NCBI RefSeq assembly: GCF_016107535.1
Contig: NZ_JABASQ010000001.1
Coordinates: 124,001 to 188,000 of the forward strand
Length of the DNA stretch: 64,000 nucleotides
Reading direction: 5' to 3'
Source of the DNA: Psychrobacter cibarius
Lineage (GTDB): Bacteria > Pseudomonadota > Gammaproteobacteria > Pseudomonadales > Moraxellaceae
Every line of letters begins with the position of its first letter. Within the stretch, counting starts at the first letter, position 1. Of the stretch, positions 15,824 to 24,418 are shown in pieces. Under the pieces are notes generated by a model. That model had not been told where the DNA came from. It did no database searches and saw only the letters and a list, made by a program, of their open reading frames with translations. A program made the position numbers and the translations under genes.

Positions 15824-17584
15824 TTAGTTAATCGTAATTTCTTCCGTTGGATAGCGATAATTGCGCTGACGACTGTTTTTGAGCAGGGCAATAAAGATGG
15901 TCAGCATACTGACTCGCCCAACGAACATAATGACAGACACCACCATTTTGCTAAAATCTGATAAGTCAGCGGTTAAGTTTAGACTTAGCCCTACCGTGCT
16001 ATAAGCTGAAAAGCACTCAAACACTACTTTAATTAAATCAAGCTCTGGCTGGTTATAACTGATGAGCGTCACGCCCATACCGATGACCAATAAAGACAGC
16101 CACATGATAGAAAACGCACGGCGAATCGAGATATCAGCAATCTGACGTTTGAACACTTCTACTTTGGTTTGACCACGTGCTAGGCTCAAAGTGTTGAGTA
16201 GCGCTATCGCAAAGGTGCTGGTCTTGATACCACCACCCGTTGAGTTAGGAGACGCACCAATCCACATTAAAAAAATGGTCAGCATGATGGTAGGAAATGC
16301 TAGCCCGCCCATATCAACGGTGTTGAAACCTGCGGTTCGCGGCGTGGAAGCAGTGAACAGTCCCGTCACTAACTTACCAAAAAAGCTGGTATGGTCTGCG
16401 AGTACATTATTATATTCAAATATCATGACCCCGATTAGACCTATCAGTAGCAATGCGCCTGTTGTAATCAGAGTAATACGGCTATTGATATTCAGCAGCC
16501 AAGGTCGATAGACGTAACGTTGATCATGGCGATAGATCAAGCGCTCAGCGCGATAGCGCAAGTAACGTAGCACATTGACCACAATAACAAAGCCCATGCC
16601 ACCGAAGATAAAGGTCGTCGCGATAATCAGTTGTAGCGGATAGTTAAAACGTAGCGCGTCATCGTACATGCCAGCGCTAAATGTAGAAAATCCAGCATTA
16701 CAAAAGGCGGAGATAGCATGGAAGACTGAGAAGAATAGCTGCTCAGAGAGGTCCATATTTGGCAAATCATAAATGCTAATATAAATGAGTGCCGCAGCCA
16801 CTGCCTCAACGGCAAATGTCACATAAAGAATGGATTTCAGGGTCGATACCACATCGCCCATACCGGGCATATAAGACATCTCACTGATGCTCGCCTGCGT
16901 CTCGTAACTGACACCGCCTTTAAAGAAATAACTAAAATAGGTCACAAAAGTCAAAATACCTAAGCCACCAATCTGTATCAGCCCCATGATAATGACTTGC
17001 CCAAATGTGGTGAAATAAGTCGCCGTATCTACCACGATAAGACCAGTCACACAGACGGCACTGGTCGCGGTAAAGAGCGCATCAATGAAAGACAGCGGCT
17101 GCGTCGTTGCATTGGGCATCATCAGTAGCAATGCACCGACCAATACCAATGACAAGAAGCTTAAGATAAAAAACTGTGCAGGGTTTAAAAAGGTACGATT
17201 GAGATTAAAATCGTGGTCAGATATTTCACGAATAAAGGTCACAAAGACGGCAATTTTGATGGCAACAAAGCCATCAACAGCGACCGACATCCCAGAACGC
17301 ACTAAATCAGTGAAATGTGCTGCCAATAGGATAACAATCGCGATACTGGTCAATAAGTCAAAGACGGCGACTTTATTTAGGGTCAGCGGCTTTTTGCTAT
17401 AGAGGTAACGACCTGCCGTCACAACAAAGCCTAAAAAGATAATCGCCAGATAAAAAATATGGAAAACCTGTTGTAGCCACATCGGCAGCGTGAAACCACT
17501 GTCTAATAAAGCAATGGCTACGCCGATAATACTAATGACAATCGTGACATTATTTAACAATCGATAACGCTTGGCTGCATGCAT
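15824..17584 (-). CDS. ktrB: KtrB/TrkH-family potassium transporter
   Basis: A large integral membrane protein of 586 residues that forms the ion pathway. The four selectivity-filter loops of the TrkH/KtrB fold are visible: TATSAVCVTGLIVVDT, SAFCNAGFSTF, STPRTAGFNTVDMG and FSAYSTVGLSLNL. An N-terminal set of extra helices (residues 1-130) precedes the core, making it longer than Bacillus KtrB. It precedes ktrA by about 58 bases on the same strand, so they are probably one unit. The long region upstream holds 16-bp tandem repeats. Confidence 0.9.
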   Translation of the reverse strand: MHAAKRYRLLNNVTIVISIIGVAIALLDSGFTLPMWLQQVFHIFYLAIIFLGFVVTAGRYLYSKKPLTLNKVAVFDLLTSIAIVILLAAHFTDLVRSGMSVAVDGFVAIKIAVFVTFIREISDHDFNLNRTFLNPAQFFILSFLSLVLVGALLLMMPNATTQPLSFIDALFTATSAVCVTGLIVVDTATYFTTFGQVIIMGLIQIGGLGILTFVTYFSYFFKGGVSYETQASISEMSYMPGMGDVVSTLKSILYVTFAVEAVAAALIYISIYDLPNMDLSEQLFFSVFHAISAFCNAGFSTFSAGMYDDALRFNYPLQLIIATTFIFGGMGFVIVVNVLRYLRYRAERLIYRHDQRYVYRPWLLNINSRITLITTGALLLIGLIGVMIFEYNNVLADHTSFFGKLVTGLFTASTPRTAGFNTVDMGGLAFPTIMLTIFLMWIGASPNSTGGGIKTSTFAIALLNTLSLARGQTKVEVFKRQIADISIRRAFSIMWLSLLVIGMGVTLISYNQPELDLIKVVFECFSAYSTVGLSLNLTADLSDFSKMVVSVIMFVGRVSMLTIFIALLKNSRQRNYRYPTEEITIN

Positions 17585-18005
17585 CGCCCTAATCCATGAT
17601 AGGAATAACCACGATATTTATACTCCTTTTTTGTGTTACTCACAAAAACTGATTTGAGATAATCGTAACCAATTATGATGCCCTGTTGAACACTCATACC
17701 TAGCCATGCTGATTGCTAAAATGGTTGCAGATAAATTATAGATTGGCAGTGACGGTAATATTTACGTTTTAACGAGGTTTTGTGAGGTTGGATTAGATAA
17801 AAAATGATCACTATGAGGGTTGCATAGTGGCATTTTTAAAGAGTGGCATTTTTAAAGAGTGGCATTTTTAAAGAGTGACATTTTTAAATAGTGACATTTT
17901 TCCATGGCTACACTTTTGGATAGTTGCAGTGCAAACATATGCTCTAGTAGGGTCATTAGTCTATAGGTTGGCGTATTTATGAGCGCTATATCCCAATAAT
18001 CATAT
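17585..18005. other. ktrB upstream intergenic region
   Basis: This 421-base gap holds no credible gene. Its main feature is the tandem repeat at 17826-17903. The remainder is AT-rich and must contain the ktrB promoter reading leftward, but I see no clear consensus pair. Confidence 0.6.
17826..17903. repeat. 16-bp tandem repeats, about five copies
   Basis: Three perfect copies of agtggcatttttaaag (17826-17841, 17842-17857, 17858-17873) are followed by a variant agtgacatttttaaat (17874-17889) and a partial agtgacattttt (17890-17901). There are no spacers, so it is not a CRISPR array. It lies about 240 bases upstream of the ktrB start, between the EamA and Ktr genes. Confidence 0.9.
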
Positions 18006-18947
18006 TTACGTAGTTTCTGTCGATGTGGTCGCCATTTTCACCCCGCCCCATGTCACCAAACCAACGCCCAGTGCGATCAATGAAGCACCCAAAAACAAAC
18101 CTTCTGGCGGCATCTCACCCTGCAAAAAAATAGCCACTGGCACACCGACAACTGCGCCGACCGAGCCTAATAAACTTAATAAAACAGGACCACCGGTTTT
18201 TTGTAATAAAAACAACAATAAGAATTGACCCGCAAATACGGCGGCTTGTATGCCAATCAAACCTAGCGGCAACCAGTCTAGCGGCATATTCACTGAAAAA
18301 TTAGGCAATACACTAAATGACAGCAGCAACAGCGACGCCGCGATTAGCATACCTGGCGCGAGTGCGCTAGGTGATGCCTTATCAGGCCAGCGTAAGGTAC
18401 GATATATATTACCAATAGCCAATAATACTGGCCCGCAAAGCGCGATCAAAATCCAAAAAGTACTGGCGTCTGGCGTCGAAAACTTACGCGCTGCCAATAC
18501 TCCTGCACCAAGAAGCGCCGCGGCCACACCCAAAGCACGGACGATATTAAACTGCTCCATCCGCAGTGCCAATGCGCCAAGATAAGTCAACAATGGTGGA
18601 AGCGAGATAATGAGCGCGACGAAACCTGCACCCACATGTGGGATAGCCGAAAACAGTAGTAAATTAGAACCTGCAACACTGATGAGCGCGGCCACAAAAT
18701 AGTATTCAAAGCTACGCGCATTTAAGGGAGGTAATTCGTGCCGTATTAATGCAACGATCAATAAAATAGCAGCAGCGCCCGTGATGGACCAAAAGAGAAA
18801 TGCCAGTGGTGTAATACCTATCTCACCAGCATATTTTGCCAAATTGGTAGAAATACCAATCAGACCTCCTCCGCCTAACAAGCAAGCAAAAGGGATGAGC
18901 CATGTGCTGGTGTTGCGAGAAGCTTGCTGTTCTAAAGACTCACTCAT
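18006..18947 (-). CDS. EamA/DMT-superfamily transporter
   Basis: A 313-residue membrane protein with about ten predicted helices in two repeats, the EamA (DUF6) architecture of metabolite exporters. Glycine-rich helix starts such as LLGGGGLIGISTNLAKYAG and IPHVGAGFVALIISLPPLL are typical. ATG 18947 is chosen over an adjacent TTG. It begins only 3 bases after the stop of the upstream amine oxidase gene, so the two are probably co-transcribed and may share a substrate. The substrate is not deducible. Confidence 0.85.
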   Translation of the reverse strand: MSESLEQQASRNTSTWLIPFACLLGGGGLIGISTNLAKYAGEIGITPLAFLFWSITGAAAILLIVALIRHELPPLNARSFEYYFVAALISVAGSNLLLFSAIPHVGAGFVALIISLPPLLTYLGALALRMEQFNIVRALGVAAALLGAGVLAARKFSTPDASTFWILIALCGPVLLAIGNIYRTLRWPDKASPSALAPGMLIAASLLLLSFSVLPNFSVNMPLDWLPLGLIGIQAAVFAGQFLLLFLLQKTGGPVLLSLLGSVGAVVGVPVAIFLQGEMPPEGLFLGASLIALGVGLVTWGGVKMATTSTETT

Positions 18948-18950
18948 CAA

Positions 18951-20135
18951 CTATCCTATTGGTAGCGACGCTGATGACGATAGCTCATCAGACAAACCTA
19001 AATCTAAACCTTGTACTGCCTTATTTGCTGCGTCGATAGCACCAGCAATATAACCAGGAAACGCCTCTGACCATTCGCTTGCGCTACCCGTTAGGCAGTT
19101 TTGCCATGCACCTGTATTCGGCTTAGCGGTAGGTGCTACGGCATGTTGACCTGCGCCACTGGCATCAGCAGGCGTCGCGGTCAATGAATCTTGCGCCCAG
19201 TCTTTCAGATACTCAGCCGTTGGCGTCTCTGCCTGTGCGCCAAATAAACGTACCAACTGCGCGCGGCAATGGGCTTTTAGCTCCATTTCTGAGACGCTTT
19301 GACGGACGTGAGCAGGAACCCCAAAAAAGCCAAACAATGCACCTTTGCCCTCTACCAAGGACGCATCATGAATCTCAGTAAGTGGCCCTACTGCACTTCT
19401 CGCTGAACCCGATAGTCCTTGATTGCGCCAAAATGGCGAATCATAAACCGCCACATATTTGGCATGTGGCGCCATCCATGTCGCGGTCTCTTGCCACTCT
19501 GTTATCAACGCCTGTGGTAAAGCAGGTTCAAACTTGATGTTACTCGCCGCCAAACGAGGTGGTAGCGCAAGGAGCACATGTTGCGCTTGATAAGTAGTTA
19601 TTTGACCAGCTGTCATCTGTTCAGAGCTGCATTCGCTCTCTATGTCGATATAGTGATCAGTCTTGATTACACACTTTACGATTTGCCCCGTGATAATGCG
19701 CGTAGGATTTAAGCGCGCATACAGAGCATCAATGAGCGCTGCCATACCACCGACGAGGCGCATAGACGGTGGCGAGCTTTGATAGCCTTGGGTACGGATA
19801 GGCAGCTCATTGGCAGCACGTTCAATCATCATGTCGCCGTCTTCGAATTGCGCAAAACGTGGTAAACCTAATGCCTCGATAAGACTACTCAACTGCGGCT
19901 GATACTCTGGCCAAAACCACGATGGCCCTAAATCAAAGCCATCGTTTGATTTTTCATTATCGACACTTTGTCTACTAGCATTCTGATCTACTGATGATTT
20001 CGCAACAGCGATGCGCCCGCCCAATCTATCACGCGCCTCAAGCAATATATAATCGATACCTTGTTGCTCTAACAAAAACGCTGCATATAAGCCACTCAAG
20101 CCACCACCGATAATTGCAATAGGTAGGTTTTGCAT
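18951..20135 (-). CDS. Flavin-containing amine oxidase-family protein
   Basis: The N terminus carries the FAD-binding fold PIAIIGGGLSGLYAAFLLE and the following LLEARDRLGGRI, the signature of the monoamine oxidase/protoporphyrinogen oxidase superfamily. Conserved LVGGMAALIDAL and HVLLALPPRLA segments lie in the middle, and the C-terminal FAD-contact region includes NCLTGSASEWSEAFPGYIAGA. It has 394 residues and no signal peptide, so it is cytoplasmic. AGGAA precedes the ATG. The amine substrate is unknown; pairing with an EamA transporter suggests metabolite turnover and export. Confidence 0.82.
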   Translation of the reverse strand: MQNLPIAIIGGGLSGLYAAFLLEQQGIDYILLEARDRLGGRIAVAKSSVDQNASRQSVDNEKSNDGFDLGPSWFWPEYQPQLSSLIEALGLPRFAQFEDGDMMIERAANELPIRTQGYQSSPPSMRLVGGMAALIDALYARLNPTRIITGQIVKCVIKTDHYIDIESECSSEQMTAGQITTYQAQHVLLALPPRLAASNIKFEPALPQALITEWQETATWMAPHAKYVAVYDSPFWRNQGLSGSARSAVGPLTEIHDASLVEGKGALFGFFGVPAHVRQSVSEMELKAHCRAQLVRLFGAQAETPTAEYLKDWAQDSLTATPADASGAGQHAVAPTAKPNTGAWQNCLTGSASEWSEAFPGYIAGAIDAANKAVQGLDLGLSDELSSSASLPIG

Positions 20136-20185
20136 AACAAATCATTCCTGCTTAGTTGAAGATTTTTCAGTACTCAGTATCGAAG

Positions 20186-20608
20186 TTACTCAGCCAACAA
20201 CTTGGTAAGCAGCTCGTCTATCTCAACCTTAAATTCTTTATCTTCAATCTTATTAGCCGTAATTTTGGCATTTTGTAGACTTTGAATAGCCGCTTCTTTG
20301 TTACCTGTCTCAAGCTGTAACACTGCCATAGAAAAAGCAATCGACGACAAATGATCTTTTGAATTAATCGCAGTCGCTTTGGCTAAGGCCTTGTCATAAA
20401 TAACTAAGGCTTCGTCTAAATCTTCGGTAAAGTCAGCCAATGTTTCCCACTGTTCTGGATGGTCTTTATCGGTATTTTCATTATCGTTACAAATGGCTTC
20501 TAATTCAGCATAAAACCCATCAAATGCTGCTTGATTGCCTATACGATCAGCTTCCAATAACTCTTCAGCTAAAGTATAAATTGCTTTATAAATTTTGGTA
20601 TTAATCAT
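20186..20608 (-). CDS. Small TPR-like helical protein, unknown function
   Basis: A 140-residue acidic, almost fully helical protein with repeated Ala-rich helix pairs (EALVIYDKALAKATAIN, SIAFSMAVLQLETGNKEAAI, LQNAKITANKIEDKEFK). This looks like two to three tetratricopeptide-type repeats from about residue 55 onward. There is no signal peptide and no catalytic motif. AAAGG lies upstream of the ATG. TPR proteins mediate protein contacts; no partner is suggested by the neighbours. Confidence 0.7.
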   Translation of the reverse strand: MINTKIYKAIYTLAEELLEADRIGNQAAFDGFYAELEAICNDNENTDKDHPEQWETLADFTEDLDEALVIYDKALAKATAINSKDHLSSIAFSMAVLQLETGNKEAAIQSLQNAKITANKIEDKEFKVEIDELLTKLLAE

Positions 20609-20738
20609 TGCTCATAACCTTTTATGAATTAGGATCTATGGTACTTGTTTTTCAGCCAAGAGTACTTGGCGAATATTACTTGGTAAACAGTGCTTAGCTG
20701 GGATTATAACGCAATTCCACTAGCCAAAATGACTGACA

Positions 20739-20776
20739 CAAAAAAAGGATGCGATAGTCGATATCACACCCTTTTT
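20739..20776 (-). terminator. Terminator after the DsrE-like lipoprotein gene
   Basis: A 15-base stem (20742-20756 with 20762-20776, including two G-U pairs on the minus strand) closes a 5-nt loop and continues into a T-rich run on the minus strand. Confidence 0.75.
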
Positions 20777-20808
20777 ATTCATCAAACTACTAATTATTTT
20801 TTATCTGC

Positions 20809-21294
20809 CTAAAAGCTCATTATCTTGGTGGTTTGATCGACCATTAACGCCCCGATGTCAGCAGGATCAGCAGCACTCACGCCGTCAATCAGTGCCGATT
20901 GGTCAATACCCTTACCCGGTAGATAAAGTGCACAAACCTCAACCTTGGTATTGGTATTCTTCATAACCATTTGCATCAAACCCTGTGGGCTCATACTTCT
21001 AGGCGGTTGTGCTGTGGTCACACTTTTTGGCGCATCACGGAGTGCCATATCACCGGCTGGACCGCAGAGCAATACTCGAGTATTGGCACCTTGCTGCGCT
21101 GACTGCATGGTCAGTACCATCGACATGAGCTGCACTTGAGCATCGTCTGATGTCACATTTATCAACACCGATGGCGTCGGTTTTTTATTCTCTGGAATGA
21201 CGTCACTCTTTTGTGACATGGCATTGGTCGCTGTACAGCCAACCATCAGTGAGGCGGTGCTTATAGCAAGTGCAGTTGCAACTATCCGTTTCAT
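20809..21294 (-). CDS. DsrE-like lipoprotein
   Basis: The precursor begins MKRIVATALAIS and has a lipobox ending LMVGC. The mature part resembles the DsrE/DsrF fold: VLINVTSDDAQVQLMSMVL, then TRVLLCGPAGDMAL with a Cys in the DsrE-type position, and TKVEVCALYLPGKG with a second Cys. DsrE proteins normally handle sulfur in the cytoplasm; here the domain would be exported and lipid-anchored. I chose the ATG at 21294 because GGAG lies six bases ahead of it; ATGs at 21297 and 21306 are alternatives. A terminator follows the gene. Confidence 0.72.
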   Translation of the reverse strand: MKRIVATALAISTASLMVGCTATNAMSQKSDVIPENKKPTPSVLINVTSDDAQVQLMSMVLTMQSAQQGANTRVLLCGPAGDMALRDAPKSVTTAQPPRSMSPQGLMQMVMKNTNTKVEVCALYLPGKGIDQSALIDGVSAADPADIGALMVDQTTKIMSF

Positions 21295-21457
21295 CATCTT
21301 CTCCATTTATCAACAATTATTAAAATCATCGTTATTAAATTATATACTAAAACATATTAATAAAAGGTATAATATTATTTATGATAAGAAAGTTATGATA
21401 AGAAATACAATCTGTGGCGTGGCCTCATTTTAAGAAGAAAAGAATACAGCACTGCGA

Positions 21458-21949
21458 TCAACTCAGTTCGCGCCAGTGCAACCACAACCGCGTATCAAGC
21501 TCAAACTGATGATACTCTGGTTCCATATGACAGCACAGTTGATAAAAAGCTTTGTTGTGCTCATGCTCTTTAAAATGCGCCAACTCATGCACGACAATCA
21601 TGCGCAAAAACTCAGGCGGCGCTTCTTGAAACAAGCTCGCTACCGTGATGCTGTTATGCGATTTTAGCTTACTGCCCTGTATGCGAGACTGGGTGGTATG
21701 AATACCTAGCGCATGTTTGAGAACCGTTAATTTACTGCTATAGCTGACATTCGATAGCTGTCCCACTTTGCGCATATACTGGTTTTTTATCTCATTGATA
21801 TACTGATAAAGCGCCTTATCACTTTTTATTTGGTGCTGAGTGGGATACTTTTTTTCTAGATATGCGCCCAATTTACCATCGCTAATCAGCAATGCCGCTT
21901 GGGTCTGAACTTGCTCAGAATAATGAGCGATGTACTTTAATGTGGTCAC
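21458..21949 (-). CDS. YgjP-like zinc metallopeptidase domain protein
   Basis: The C-terminal half carries MIVVHELAHFKEHEHNKAFY, with the HExxH zinc motif and a downstream His as in the YgjP/DUF45 (M48-like) family, followed by LDTRLWLHW. The N-terminal half is helical and charged. It has 163 residues, shorter than E. coli YgjP-type proteins in general. The start is GTG at 21949 with AGGAT upstream. No signal peptide is seen. Its substrate is unknown. Confidence 0.78.
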   Translation of the reverse strand: MTTLKYIAHYSEQVQTQAALLISDGKLGAYLEKKYPTQHQIKSDKALYQYINEIKNQYMRKVGQLSNVSYSSKLTVLKHALGIHTTQSRIQGSKLKSHNSITVASLFQEAPPEFLRMIVVHELAHFKEHEHNKAFYQLCCHMEPEYHQFELDTRLWLHWRELS

Positions 21950-22043
21950 AAACTTATCCTTTGCTAATATTTCGAAACTGATAATCCGAAACGTATCTTT
22001 ATATATTTTACCCTATATCTACTTATTTTATTTTTCATAAAAT

Positions 22044-22075
22044 AACCCCATAAGCTGCATTCAACTTACGGGGTT
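22044..22075 (-). terminator. Terminator after betT
   Basis: An 11-base stem (22044-22054 with 22065-22075) has a 10-nt loop. On the minus strand the one imperfect position becomes a G-U pair, and the stem is followed by ATTTTAT, so it best fits the end of betT. Confidence 0.7.
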
Positions 22076-22139
22076 GTTTCTTACGATATTTTTACTTAAG
22101 TGTTTTTACTTAAATATTCAGGACGTGTTGATAAATCAA

Positions 22140-24185
22140 TTAACGCTCTAAATGTAGATACTGCAAATGGCGCTCGTACTGATTTAAGATATCGACCAAC
22201 ACTTGCTCTTTGGAGTAACCAACCAAGTCATACTCTTGCGAGCCTTCACTTAAGAACACTTCCGCACGATAATAGTACTCTGCATTCTTAGTTGAGGTGC
22301 TCAATGTAAAGTTAGGACGCTCAGCTTTGATCAAATTCACTTCATAAATAAAGTCGTCTTCATCACCGTGTCCAACCCGTAATTTTAGACCATCTATTTG
22401 ACCGCTACTCTCATCCATGCCTTCATCTATATCTTGTCCGATATGTTCAGGGTTACGGATGTCCAAAGAGGTTTTTAGACCGCCTGCCGCAAATTCTTTT
22501 TCAACTTCCGTCATGGCAGGTCTAACCACATTTTGTAAAAAGCGTTCAACTTGTGCATGTCTAGGGAAACTGACAATACGTTGCAAGCGTGCTTTCCAGC
22601 TCTTACCACTATCAAGCACATTAGCCGTACCAATCGCGCTGGCTTTACGTTTATTGCCTTCCTCTTTTAGCGACTTCCACATTGACATCATATAGAGCAC
22701 AAGAATGAGTGAGAATGGCAAACCTGCAATTACAGATACTGACTGCAATGACGCAAAGCCACCAGCAAATAATAATCCCAAAGTGATAAGACCTGTTGCT
22801 GCTGCCCAAAACAGGCGCAACCAAACAGGAGCGTCAGTGTCATTGGTCATGCCACGTGAGCTCAAATTCGCTAATACTAACGCGCCTGAGTCCGCTGAGG
22901 TCACAAAAAACACTAAACCAATGACTACACCAGCGAATGATAAAACGTCACTGTAAGGAAAATACTCAAACAAGGCAAACATGCCCATCGCGGCATCATT
23001 GACGGCGATTTCGCCAAGCTCAGTTGCCCCATTAGCAACCAAGTCTATCGCCGAATTACCAAAGATAGAGAACCAGGCAAAAATGAAACCAAGCGGAATA
23101 AACATCACGCCAAAGACAAACTCACGTAAGGTACGACCACGGCTAATACGCGCGATAAACAAGCCTACAAACGGTGCCCAAGCGACCCACCATGCCCAGA
23201 AAAATATCGTCCATCCTGACTTCCAATCAGCACCAGCAGTACCGTCATATGCATATACATCAAAAGTTTTAAAGAGAATGGTTTGGAAATATTGACCAAT
23301 ATTTTGGGTAAAAGTATTCAGCAAGTACACCGTATTACCCATCACCAATATGGCGATTAATAGCAATATCGACGATAACATATTAAATTCAGATAAGCGG
23401 CGGACGCCCTTTTCCACACCTGTCATCGCCGAAATAGCCGCAGCAGCAACGACACCTACAATAATAAGCGTCTGCACTGTTTTGCTAGATTCAATACCGA
23501 AAACATGGGTCAATCCAGCATTGGCCTGCAATACCCCAATGCCTAAACTGGTCGCAATACCCATCAAGGTGCAAACAACACCAAAGGTATCAATGCCATC
23601 GCCAAGCCAGCCTTTGATCAAGCGCTCGCCAAAGATAGGCGTCAGTGGTGAACGCAGTGCCAATGGCATGTTTTTACGATACGCAAAGTACGCCAATGCC
23701 ATACCGATTAAGGCATAAATACCCCAACCATGTAGACCCCAATGTAAAAAGGTTTGCGCAAGTGCTTCGCGCATCGCTTCTGCACTGGCAGGCTCCAGCC
23801 CCGTATGCGGCGTTAAATAATGCATCAATGGCTCAGAGGCACCAAAAAACAGTAAATCAATACCGATACCCGCGGAGAACAGCATCGCGGCCCATGCTAG
23901 GAAAGGAAACTGGGCTTTTTCGTGGTCTTGCCCAAGCTTGATATCGCCGTATTTAGAAAAACCAACAAATAGTGCAAATATACTATAAGCGGCAACCACC
24001 AGCATGTAATACCAGCCAAAACTCTCTGATACCCATGCCATGCTTGAGCTTAATAGTGTCTCACTATAATCTGGAAACGCAATCGTCCAGATAATTAATA
24101 AAATAGAAATAATAGCTGAACCTAAAAAAACCGTCTTGTTTAGAGTCAGGGGTTTCGTCGCATCTTTTGATGGCGAACTGTACAT
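22140..24185 (-). CDS. betT: BCCT-family choline/betaine transporter BetT
   Basis: A 681-residue secondary transporter with about twelve helices. The BCCT signature WAWWVAWAPFVGLFIARISR is intact, and SAGIGIDLLFFGASEPLMHY contains the conserved Gly-rich helix 1 region. A long C-terminal cytoplasmic tail of about 170 residues (from near EEGNKRKASAIG) is typical of BetT-type choline transporters with osmotic regulation. The ATG at 24185 with GAGG upstream was chosen; an in-frame start 129 bases further out would add a non-homologous leader. It lies next to betA and betB, so choline is the likely substrate. Confidence 0.92.
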   Translation of the reverse strand: MYSSPSKDATKPLTLNKTVFLGSAIISILLIIWTIAFPDYSETLLSSSMAWVSESFGWYYMLVVAAYSIFALFVGFSKYGDIKLGQDHEKAQFPFLAWAAMLFSAGIGIDLLFFGASEPLMHYLTPHTGLEPASAEAMREALAQTFLHWGLHGWGIYALIGMALAYFAYRKNMPLALRSPLTPIFGERLIKGWLGDGIDTFGVVCTLMGIATSLGIGVLQANAGLTHVFGIESSKTVQTLIIVGVVAAAAISAMTGVEKGVRRLSEFNMLSSILLLIAILVMGNTVYLLNTFTQNIGQYFQTILFKTFDVYAYDGTAGADWKSGWTIFFWAWWVAWAPFVGLFIARISRGRTLREFVFGVMFIPLGFIFAWFSIFGNSAIDLVANGATELGEIAVNDAAMGMFALFEYFPYSDVLSFAGVVIGLVFFVTSADSGALVLANLSSRGMTNDTDAPVWLRLFWAAATGLITLGLLFAGGFASLQSVSVIAGLPFSLILVLYMMSMWKSLKEEGNKRKASAIGTANVLDSGKSWKARLQRIVSFPRHAQVERFLQNVVRPAMTEVEKEFAAGGLKTSLDIRNPEHIGQDIDEGMDESSGQIDGLKLRVGHGDEDDFIYEVNLIKAERPNFTLSTSTKNAEYYYRAEVFLSEGSQEYDLVGYSKEQVLVDILNQYERHLQYLHLER

Positions 24186-24365
24186 AAAAGACCTCAATAG
24201 GTAAATTAAACAGGGTCTGATATTGATTTGTCCGTCATAACTTAATGACTGTATGACGCACAAAGCAGTACCAATAAATGAAAACTGCAATGTAAATAAA
24301 AAATTAAATGACAATCAAAGGCAGCCACAACAGTATTAAAAATACTTAATACGTTAGTGCTGATG

Positions 24366-24392
24366 AAAAAGACCTTTGCGTGGAAAGGTCTT
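24366..24392 (-). terminator. Terminator after betA
   Basis: A 9-bp perfect stem (24369-24377 with 24384-24392) has a 6-nt loop, and TTTTT follows on the minus strand. It separates betBA from betT, so betT probably has its own promoter within 24186-24365. Confidence 0.75.
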
Positions 24393-24418
24393 CTTATTGA
24401 AATTGCTTATATAGTTAT

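Noticed and set aside
17826-17903. Possible CRISPR array
   Set aside because: The repeats are contiguous 16-mers without spacers and no cas gene is present.
24186-24314. Longer N terminus for BetT
   Set aside because: The added 43 residues are not typical of BCCT transporters and an ATG with GAGG lies at 24185.
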